Source: Lyophyllum atratum
Lineage: Eukaryota; Basidiomycota; Agaricomycetes; Agaricales; Lyophyllaceae
Length of the DNA: 64,000 bases
Assembly: GCA_014905825.1 (NCBI GenBank)
Contig: JACGCN010000003.1
Location: 248,001 to 312,000 of the forward strand
Direction of reading: 5' to 3'
Shown: piece after piece, positions 55,646 to 64,000 of the stretch
How the letters are laid out: the number at the start of each line of letters is the position of its first letter
Numbering within the stretch: the first letter of the stretch is position 1
Translations under genes and position numbers: made by a program
Notes under the pieces: generated by a model
What the model saw: the letters and a program-made list of their open reading frames with translations, nothing else
What the model was told of the DNA's origin: nothing
Databases searched by the model: none

Positions 55646-58062
55646 ATGGCTCTCCAAAATCTCGATGGCGAGACCTCCGCCACGACGACTATCTGCGAGC
55701 GTACTGCCGTTTTTTCCATGGACAGGGGTGCTCTTGACCCAGAGAAGAGTTCAAACCACAGTCTAGTGTCCTTGAAGGCGGACGGAACTCTAGGATGCCA
55801 CAATACTCAACGTCATAACGACTTGGCTCGTTATAGAGATGAAAAACTGAGCGCTTCTTGTGAGAAGGTCATCTATGTGAGTTTCCCTTATATGCCAACA
55901 ACTGCTAGTGTATACGCTGATAATATCTCGTTAACTCATGTTAGGTAGATTTTGACGAAGGTGACCATCGCAATCCCATAAACTTCAGCAATCGGAAAAA
56001 GTGGATAATCACGGCGATGGCATGTTTCTCCACCTTTTTGTCATGTAGGCCGATCACCACAGTTCACCGGCGGTTATCTCACTCACGAAACAGCAACGAC
56101 TGCGTCCTCGTATAACATGGGAATCTCTTCCATGGTGCAGGACCTCGATTGCTCGAGACTGCAAGCATTAGTCGCGCTGGGAGTCTACACTTTAGGCTTC
56201 GGTCTAGTACCCCTCGTGACAGCCTCATTCAGCGAAGACTTTGGGCGACAGCCACTATACATCGGATCCGGATTCGGCTTCCTTCTCATGTTTATCTTAA
56301 TGGCTTTGTAAGTGCTACGATTTATACTTGGGGATGGTAGCTGATTGCCTGCAACTTCCTAGGTCCAAAAACATCGAAACAGTAATTTTTGCGCGGCTAT
56401 TACAAGGGTCCTTTGGATCTACTGGCGCTACGATGGTCGGAGGAACAATCGCAGATATATGGTTACCACATGAGTGCGTCTACGAATAATATGGTCGCCC
56501 CATCGTCTAACAGTACTATACAGACGAGGTTTACCAATGTCGGTTTTTGTCTTGATAGCAATTGGGGGAACGGGCCTGGGGCCTGTGTATGCCGGATGGA
56601 TAGAGTTAAACCCCCATCTCGGGTGGAGATGGATCCAGTGGATCCAAATGATGTGAGTGCTCGTCTTCCGCTACGTTCTCCTCCTCACCAGATCTCAGAC
56701 TTTGCGCCATATACCTGGTGCTACTCCCGCTGGTCCTGAAAGAGACTCGATCCTCGGTGCTCCTCACAAGACTGGCCAAAAAGATGCGAAAAGAGACAGG
56801 GGATGATAGGTACCGTTCGCGAGCCGAGGACGAGATGCCAAGCCTCAGGCATATGGTTTATGTATCATGCACCCGGCCACTTCGTACGTAAATGACGTTG
56901 ATACTCGGTCTCGTTATTGATGCTGAAAGTCAGGTCTCCTGTGTACTGAACCTGTTGTGATTAGCATAAGCGTATGTCGTCTCGTTCTTCATCGGCGTCG
57001 TGCACACTGTACGACACCAATGTAGGCATGGATTGGATTTGCGTGGGGAGTGACATTCTGTATGGTGGCGTACGTCTTTTCTCTGCTATCGGTTTAGATG
57101 ACTTTAGAAGTCAATGCCTTTCTAGGTCTATCCCCGGCGTGTTCAAAGACCTTCATGGGTTTAACCTGGGCCAGACTGGGGCAATAAATGCGACGCTTAT
57201 GTGGATCTCTTCTCCTCACAACCTTTCATCGGCTGTCTAACAAGTCATTCAGCATAGGATCCATGATCGGTTTCATGACCAACTTCTACCAAGAAAGATT
57301 ATACCAGTCCGTCACATTCCTACCAAGCCCGCTTTGCGCCTATTGACGTGGCCGTAGCAAATATTTTGCCAAAAGAGGTCCCGAGGCACGGTTACACACA
57401 GCTTGCTTCGCTGCTATCCTTCTGCCAGTGGGGATGCTGATGTACGCGTGGTCATCGTATCCAAACGTCCACTGGATCGTCCAAGCAATCGGAATCACTG
57501 TAACTCTCCATCCCATCCACCGTCATCCCCACTCATCGAAATCTTATCATAGATATTCACCTGCGGGACTTTCATAATCTATCTCGCCGTATTTTCATAT
57601 GGCGCCGATTGGTATGATCCCATTCCCCTGCTTACTCGAGTACATATTTGGCTGAAAAGCGTGGCGTCACAGCTACGGGATCTACGCCTCGTCCGCTTTG
57701 GCCGGGCAAAGTCTTGCGCGTGAGTATCGAATGAACTCGGTCCAAGGGACGCAAATCTTACTCATTCTCCTCCTCCCGCGATAGGAAACCTCACCGCCAC
57801 AGTTTTCCCTCTATTCACGGATCAGATGTTCCATAATCTCGGTTACAAATGGGCCAATACGCTGTTCGCGCTGATCGCGGCTGTCATGATTCCTATCCCT
57901 TTTGTGAGTTGGCTCTGCCTCGTGGGCCAGATGGGGAATGCAAGCTGACGCTTCTGCCTTGCGTAGGCCCTTTACTTTTACGGTCCAGCTATTCGGAGGC
58001 GAAGCAAGTTCTCTAGGATAGTTGTCGAAGCTCAAGAGTTACAGAAGCTGAGCATGTCCTGA
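55646..58062 (+). CDS. MFS transporter, copy 2 (DHA1-type)
   Basis: Plasma-membrane proton antiporter of the drug/polyamine resistance type, 12 membrane segments expected. Starts MALQNLDGETSAT with a long hydrophilic N-terminus (VDFDEGDHRNPINF, then RKKWIITAMACFSTFLS). Recognised blocks: YNMGISSMVQDLDC, LGVYTLGFGLVPLVTASFSE, DFGRQPLYIGSGFGFLLMF, QGSFGSTGATMVGGTIADIW, IAIGGTGLGPVYAGW, GWRWIQWIQMM, AKKMRKETGDDRYRSR, WIGFAWGVTFCMV, VFKDLHGFNLGQTG, IGSMIGFMTNFYQERLY, LLPVGMLMYAWSSYPNVHWIVQAIG, FTCGTFIIYLAVFSYGADW, YASSALAGQSLAR, FTDQMFHNLGYKWANTL, ALYFYGPAIRRRSKFSRIVVEAQ. About twelve short introns interrupt it. All blocks join in frame in my reading, so it seems functional, unlike copy 1. The substrate cannot be deduced. 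Confidence 0.85.
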
Positions 58063-58484
58063 GACATGCGACGTGATTGCTCTTCCCATCCTAGCATTGA
58101 GTTGCTGCGCCACACGTCTGAGCTGGGCCAAGTTTTGTCCCTTATATAGAGGATCGGTATATTCACGTATAGAGGATCGGTATATTTTCACGTATCCATT
58201 AATGATTAGAATTCCTCTCCGCCGCTTACATACGGCAGAATCTTGATAGTGAGTCTGATATAGCTGACTGTAGTACCGATAATCGTACAGTTCCCTTTTC
58301 GTGCACCCTCCCCACGCATCCCTAGCGCTCCAAGACACTCGCCTGACCGTTGAACCATCTCGACAAAGGGAACCTAAACCCCGAATGAGGCGTAAAACTC
58401 TGCAAGACAAAGTGCCTCCGCTCTCGTACGGTCCTCCCACCCCGATCCTCCTCCTTCGAATCGTGGGTTCTGCCAATCGCTACA
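58063..58484. repeat. Tail-to-tail spacer with a 23-bp tandem duplication
   Basis: At 58145-58192, TATAGAGGATCGGTATATT followed by (TT)CACG occurs twice. The remainder, between the stops of the MFS and DUF6534-like genes, shows nothing else. Confidence 0.5.
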
Positions 58485-60533
58485 TCATGCATCAAGTAAG
58501 CCGTAATGGACATATAGATGATGTTCATTGGAGGACATACACTCAAACGACTCGGAGGGTCTGCGGTGGTGATGCCATATAGGCAGCCCATGCGCCTCCG
58601 AACTGATTGTGCTACTCCCGAAGTCGGTAGTACCCTCCTCACCCTCACTACGAGGCGTCTGTGTTCCAGAGAAATGCGGTCCGGGCTTTTGTAGCTTCCG
58701 CGGCCCGGGGACGTTCTCCCGGAATGGAGTGACTGTCGTGGGGTCGGTTGGATAATTGAATGGCTCGGAGACGCTTGTTCTATGGTTGAGCGTGGCGAGC
58801 AAGCTGTTCAGATAGACTGGGGGCGGATGAGAACTTAGCGTCGTGCGGGGGGAGGCGCGGACGGGGAATGCAGGACTTGGACGTACGTTTGCTCATGGAA
58901 AGGTAGATGGCGATGTATACGAAGTCTTCAGGCCAGATGGCGAACGTTATCAGGGAGGCGATGGAGCATAGGCTGGAGGCAGGGATTGAGACGAAGAGTG
59001 CGGGGATAAGGTAAGGGACCTACGTCGTCAAGAGCGCTGTTGTGAGGAGGGAAATGTTATTGATGTGCATCGTTGGTTAGGGTTGAATGAGTCCTTACTT
59101 GTGTTGATGGTGTATAGCATGAAGACACTCAGGATCGAATCAGTCCTGTAAACGCATATAAGTCGTATGCAGTCCATGCATGCCTTACTTGGCCTTACTT
59201 GTTCATGCTTGTCCGTCGTTGCCACAAAGACAGACATAGGTGTCCGGCGATAAGAATGTCGCTCACAACGCCTGCGGCGAGCGACAAGTAGAAGAGATAC
59301 TAGACGAGTAAAACGTCAACGAGTGTAGACATAACGCCGTCGGATCGATGTCACTGACTGAGATGCTGGTCATTGATTCGAAAATCCTTATTTCGAACCT
59401 AGCCAACGATATCGGTATCAGTAGGGCGTCCCACATCAGGGCAGTAAAGGAGCGTACGCGCGGCCAGCAGCGGCTTCAAGAGGGTTCCGTCTGTTCTGTA
59501 GCATCGACGAAAATAGATATATATGGCTCACCACATCCCGTTGCTAATACTTCATCTGAGCGAGAGTTCAGGATCGCGATAGCACAACCAAGTGCTCACC
59601 GAACGAAAGTAAACTTGGAAGTACCTTATAGCGCTATCGCGTCAGCTATTCGGAATGTAGAATAAAAAAAAAGAGGACTCGCAATGCACGCAAGGAAGTA
59701 TTTGTTGCGGTTCGTCACTTTGTGTCGGACGTGGATGTTGGAAATAGTTGGGGAGAATGGTGTACTAGCAACTCACGGAGCCAGACACGGCGCGCAAAGA
59801 GGCTGGAGGCTCGCGTGATCAGGATAATCATCAAGGTACTCGGAACCACCCACCATCTGATTACCAGATCGCTGGTACACTGCAGTAAGACCTGTTGATG
59901 GAGGGAAGCATTTTTGAAGTTAAGATTTCCACGTACAATTATGAAAACTTGCGACTGGAAGACCGTGGGGCTTTAGGTGAAGAAAGTCTATGGGTTCAAA
60001 GAGACGTACGATGATAGACCTATGGTTAACATGTCGTATTAGCGTAATGTGCGTTTCGAAAAAAAAAAAACATACCATACCGCCGATTCAGTAGTGGAGA
60101 TATCACCATAGCTCGAGATTAGATAGTAATATAATGCATGTGTTACCAAAGCGACTTGGGTGGTGTCGAGTGACCTAGGAGGAGGAGGATACCGATGAAT
60201 CAGGACCACAACCAGCAACAAGAAAGCGTTCGCGCAAACCAGAGGAAGAGAATCTTGGACCATTATCTGCCATATTAGCCTCTATCCTTTTCCAGAATAG
60301 AAAAGACATACCAGGGCTCGAAATGGCAGGGAATCATCGGCGTGCTTTTTCCGAAAGAATTTCAGTGCCTGTATGCAGGTGATTCCGTAGAGGCTGTTGA
60401 TGACCATGGACTTGTCGTGAGCAAGGCTCAGCTTTAGTCAGAAGAGATCATGGAAGACGAACATCGCAGCTACAAGATTCCCGAGAAACGCTGCTCCAAG
60501 TTTCCTATCGAGGTTGAGCGGCAGGGAATCCAT
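58485..60533 (-). CDS. DUF6534-like integral membrane protein
   Basis: Minus-strand gene with many small exons. It begins MDSLPLNLDRKLGAAFLGNL, continues LYGITCIQALKFFRK, ILFLWSLDTTQVALVTHALYYYL, ISSYGDI, a 10-nt exon, then FIIVLLQCTSDLVIRWWVV, SDILIAGHLCLSLWQRRTS, DSILSVFMLYTINT, VPYLIPALFVSIPASSLCSI, ITFAIWPEDFVYIAIY and VYLNSLLATLNHR, then a hydrophilic tail (stop 58485-58487). This is the seven-helix pattern of the DUF6534 family, very numerous in agaricomycetes and of unknown function; the LNSLLATLNxR ending is characteristic. The exon 1 donor is GTTCGT. The segment around 59.3-59.8 kb is poorly resolved, so intactness is not proven. It is tail-to-tail with the MFS gene. Confidence 0.75.
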
Positions 60534-61655
60534 GGGCACGATTATTTTTCGACAGCGGGGGCGTAGGCGCGCCGTTTGCTTTATGCAACTCGGACATCGC
60601 GATCTCGACACCAAGTTCGGAGATCGGCTGGAACCATGGATGTGTGCGGTACCCACTTTGGAACCGGAGTACCGTCGTGACATGTCGACATACTTACCCG
60701 TAGGTCTCATGACTCCACTGGATTATCAGTGCACCTGTTGCCCGAGCAGTCGACGTCGGCTTTGCTCGAACCAGCTGTTCACATATTGGTTCTTCTTGCA
60801 GGATGGTGGTGTGGTCGTGCTAGCGCACTCACCCAGGGCCAAGCCGTATTTTCGGGTTTCTATGATCATTTCTCTTCGAAGGGCGTATCTTGAGGCACGA
60901 TGGACGACTAGAGATGTACTTATAAGGGTGGCAGTCCCATCTTCTTAACGTTACTTATACTTACTCACTATGCACTGTCCCGGGGCAGTTGCAGGCTCGA
61001 TGCTGGACGCACACCCCAAGAGATTCCTGATTTCGACGACGGTTATAATTATGGAGGTCATGGATCCAGGATTACGTGCGTTTTCGTTGTTCCCAGTTAC
61101 ATTTAGAGTTTAAACATGCTGCATAACATCGTCGATACGTACCTATCAGTGGCATATTATCACTCGTCATCGCATCCTTTTGCATTTCCGATCCGACCAC
61201 CACTCTCCCATCCCGTTGCCCTTTAAAATAGACTCTCGAATTTTATAAAAGGCGCACATTTGCGTCTCAATCATTATTCTGCTCTTTCTTCCCAGGTCTC
61301 TCAACATCTCTTGTCGGAGTTCTCTTGACTCGGTGTGCAAACGTCACCATGTGCATCGTCTCGTCTCGTCCACTGTGTCGAGCTCGTCTCCAGTTTTTCG
61401 CGTTTCCATACCAAGTTCTGCAAGCTGCTTGAGTGTACACGCGTTATCTGCTTCAATAAAAGGGAAAGGTAGAGGGGGACTCTAGGAAAGAAGACAAAGG
61501 GATGTGAAATTGTCACGGTCACGGACTGATGGCACGCGGAAGTCTCGTGGTTGATGAGGTCCCGAGGACCACATTCCACAGCGTGTGTGGCTCCCTTTTC
61601 TTCTTCTTTATAACGAAGAACCGTCTACGACCCCCTCACGAACCTCCTTACGACC
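60534..61655. other. Intergenic; divergent promoter region
   Basis: Holds the upstream regions of the DUF6534-like gene (left) and the single-pass membrane protein gene (right). An open frame at 60514-60948 overlaps the start of the left gene and has no motif, so it is not called. A TATA-like TATAAAA at 61244-61250 lies about 410 bp before the right gene's ATG, implying a long leader that would include a short upstream frame starting MCIVSSRPLC near 61350. Confidence 0.4.
61244..61250 (+). promoter_or_regulatory. TATA-box-like TATAAAA
   Basis: TTTTATAAAAGGCGC is a strong TATA-box match on the plus strand, upstream of the gene at 61656. The distance to the ATG is about 400 bp. Its role is inferred only from sequence and orientation. 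Confidence 0.4.
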
Positions 61656-63410
61656 ATGCCCTTCCCCTTTACATTCTCCCTCTCCGTTCCCGGGCTCTCC
61701 AACCCATTTGCCATGGCCCCCCCGGCTCCGGATGTTGACATTGACAGGCCGAGGCAAGCTGCAGGGAAGCACGACCACAACAAGAAAAAGCTCCCCATCA
61801 CGCGGCGCCGTCCTTCTCCCGTCCCGTCCCCTTCTGTGCCCTTATCAAGGAAAAGGGGTTGGGAACCCACCTTTGCAGAGCCGAGTCGCTCTACCACCAC
61901 CCTTACCTTGACCAGTGGATATCTCGACACGCCGGCGAAGTACAGAGAGATGGCCTCGCAGCAAGCTGATAACTACCACGAGGTGGAGATGTTTGCATCA
62001 GTCTCAGATACAGGTGTGTACCGCGTTTCCGTGTTTGATCAATTCATTATGGGCTCCATCGCGCCTCGTGTTCTGGGCACCTCTCGAGCGTGCCGCAGTG
62101 AGGAAATCCGATTTAAATCGCAGCGATGTTGGGGTTGGACATCATTATTCTTTTCCTGTTCATTGTTCCGCTTCTTGCACCCACACGCTCTCTCCTCTCC
62201 TCCTCCCCTTTTTCGTTTTCGTCCTCCTTCGCCCATTCCAATTTCTTTTATCACCCCACCCTTCTCCTCCTCACCTTTTTCGTTTTCGTCCTCCTTCGCC
62301 CACCCCAATTTTTTTTATCACACCACCCTTACATTTCCCGACTACCATGTTCGACCGACTCATCTTAGTTCTCCATGTAGAGCTTCCACCTCCCGCGAAA
62401 CGTCGTCGCGGTCTCGCAGGCCAGATCGTCTCCACCGCCGTCAGCGCTGCGCTCATCGGCACAGCTGTCGGCCTCACGGTCTATCGCCTGTAAGCACCTC
62501 TTCCATCCCCTTCGACCCCTGACTAACCCACCTCCTAGCTGGAGAGACCGCGGGAAAGAATCAGCCCGCCTCGAAGGACAACACTACCAACAACCCCCAC
62601 CCCCACCCTACCAGCAAGGCGAATGGACGCCCTCCGCCGCCGCCGCCGCCGCCTCGCCCGCACCCCCCCTCCAAGTCACCCCCGCCACACCAAGAAGCCG
62701 CAGGACCCGCCATCCCGTATCCACTTCTGCCAGCAAACGCCCCACCCTCACCCACCGGCGCACTCTCCCCCGCACACGCCGCACACCCCCGCCGACGCAG
62801 CCGACCTTCTTCCCGCCCGCACAGCCTGAATTTAATTTCGCCCTGCAAGAGACGGGCGAGCCTGCCGAGGTCGAAGACCAGGTCCGTCAGCCGGCTTCTT
62901 ATTCGGTTCCTTGCTCACTCTTTTTTTGTTCTCTTTGTGTAGATGGACTGGATCGGGGATAAACTCTCCATGCTCATCGAAGAAGGCAAACGCGCATTGG
63001 GCCGGGAAGTCGTCGTCATGAGCGATGCCAAAGAAGACGAGGTCGACGACGGGAGCGGGGCCTGGGAGGAAGAATCGCGTCCCGCCCGCGCCTCCGCCTC
63101 TGTCTCCCGGTCCGGATCCATGCGCCGTTCCAAACGCCCGCGCAGCCTCGCGCCCTCTGCGCATGCATTCCACAGCCCCTCCGCCTCACCCCATGCCCCA
63201 GGTTTCGCGCTCACGTCCTCGTCGTCAGCCTCGATGGTCACGCCGCAGCGCACGCATAGTACTAGTAGGGGCGGCTCGGCGGATATTGGGGCTGGGCTTG
63301 GGTTCACGTCCAGTGTGAGTTTTCAGGAGGATGCGAGGGGGTGGGAGAGTCCGGAGATGAGGGAGAGTATGGAGAGGGCCAGAGCGAGGTTCTTGAGGAA
63401 TCGTGAGTGA
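61656..63410 (+). CDS. Single-pass membrane protein, conserved in agaricomycetes
   Basis: Four exons: 61656-62013, 62381-62489, 62539-62881, 62943-63410; frames join at each GT-AG intron. Starts MPFPFTFSLSVPGLSNPF. Conserved-looking blocks: KRGWEPTFAEPS, TLTSGYLDTPAKYREMA, ELPPPAKRRRGLAG, then one hydrophobic segment IVSTAVSAALIGTAVGLTVY (about residues 130-150), followed by WRDRGK, a Pro/Ala-rich stretch, MDWIGDKLSMLIEEGKRALG and a Ser-rich tail with ESPEMRESMERARARFL. The basic KRRR before the membrane segment suggests the N-terminus faces the cytosol. I recall similar proteins in related fungi but no function. The first intron is 367 nt, far longer than others here, and carries a repeat. 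Confidence 0.8.
62206..62335 (+). repeat. Two-copy pyrimidine-rich repeat in intron 1
   Basis: CCTTTTTCGTTTTCGTCCTC followed by CTTCGCCCA and an ATCAC-ending part occurs twice in tandem, period about 66 bp, inside the long first intron of the gene at 61656-63410. It accounts for much of the extra intron length. Confidence 0.7.
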
Positions 63411-64000
63411 GGCTGGCCTCTTTGTACTCATAGCCCCTTCCGCCCGGATCTGGTCGTTGGGTGTTCGCGGGTTCTTTGGTTCTCACTTTTCACGCCGCCA
63501 TCGCCAATGCCACTGCTGCTGATGCACCCATTGCGCGTCGGCAATCGATGTGTTGGGGTGTAGACGGCGATAGGATACGTGACGCGGCCAGAGACATGCG
63601 CGCATCGAGCGCTTGCCATTATATGACTACCACCGCCACCACTGCATCATCATCACACTCATCACCACCACCATCATCATCATCACCACCACCACACTCA
63701 CAGACGCCTCCCTTTCGCATCTCACACCAGCATACAATGTATCCACACACCCTTCCCGCGCCTTCCAATCGGCCTTCAGCCGAGCAACAACTTACCTCAC
63801 TGCACTTACCTCACCGCACTCGTCCTCACCTCACACCGCCTTACTCCTGCCTCGCCGCATACACCCGTACCTCATCGCCTACATTGACAGCCATACCTCA
63901 TCGCATACACCCGTCCCTTACCTCACCGCATACACTTGTCTCTAACCGCACTCACCCATACCTCACCGCCCTCACACATACCTCACAGCACCCACCTCTA
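63411..64000. repeat. Simple-sequence region at right edge
   Basis: After about 200 bp of plain 3' flank, ATCATC/ACCACC microsatellite runs fill 63630-63710 and an irregular array of CTCACCGCATACACCC-like words fills about 63790-64000. Open frames here reflect the repeats. The array runs off the window. Confidence 0.65.

Noticed and set aside
60514..60948. 144-codon plus-strand frame
   Set aside because: Overlaps the start of the DUF6534-like gene on the other strand and shows no domain.
63630..64000. Spaced repeats at the right edge as a possible CRISPR array
   Set aside because: The spacing is irregular, units are microsatellite-like, and the DNA is plainly eukaryotic.

Overview
The window looks like genomic DNA of an agaricomycete (mushroom-forming basidiomycete). 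Genes are dense and split by many introns of about 37-70 nt with GT-AG borders (GTAAGT, GTGAGT, GTACGT, GTCCGT donors, a few GC-AG). The gene families seen are typical of that class: F-box proteins with a degenerate C-terminal part, kinases with a helical N-terminal region, MYND/DUF4470-like proteins, DUF6534-like membrane proteins and a calpain. All functional calls come from reading the sequence; no database search was possible.

Layout. 1-2.6 kb: an F-box gene. 2.6-38.3 kb: one minus-strand protein-kinase-like gene blown apart by three independent insertions. Exons 1-2 lie at 38.08-38.34 kb, the next exons at 32.09-32.87 kb, a 145-bp piece at 22.67-22.82 kb and the C-lobe at 2.58-3.51 kb. 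The insertions are a Ty1/copia element (32867-38029, 5-bp duplication CTGTG), a CACTA-type DNA transposon (22819-32093, 3-bp duplication TCA) and a giant DNA element (3508-22665, 8-bp near-duplication TGCCATTA/TGACATTA). The kinase reading frame is continuous across each insertion site, which independently supports the element borders.

The giant element, about 13.9 kb once a nested copia element is subtracted, is the most interesting object. It has short inverted ends, inward-facing TGTGGTTT-type motifs near both ends, and four cargo genes: a TET/JBP-like 2-oxoglutarate/Fe(II) dioxygenase with all expected catalytic residues, an integrase-fold DDE protein that is the likely transposase, a 944-residue protein with a HECT-like C-terminus, and an unrecognised protein. 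It has itself been hit by copia element 1 (3672-8882, duplication CTCTC), a hAT-type non-autonomous element (17316-18089, 8-bp duplication AGTGACCT) and a 156-bp CACTA-like MITE (21903-22058, duplication AGA).

38.2-39.5 kb: a tandem duplication of the kinase 5' end and an F-box relic. 39.5-64 kb: ordinary gene-rich sequence with a multi-pass membrane protein, a calpain protease, two MYND/DUF4470-like paralogues (the second frameshifted), a flavin-reductase-like protein, two tandem MFS transporters (the first frameshifted), a DUF6534-like membrane protein and a single-pass membrane protein. The right edge is simple repeats.
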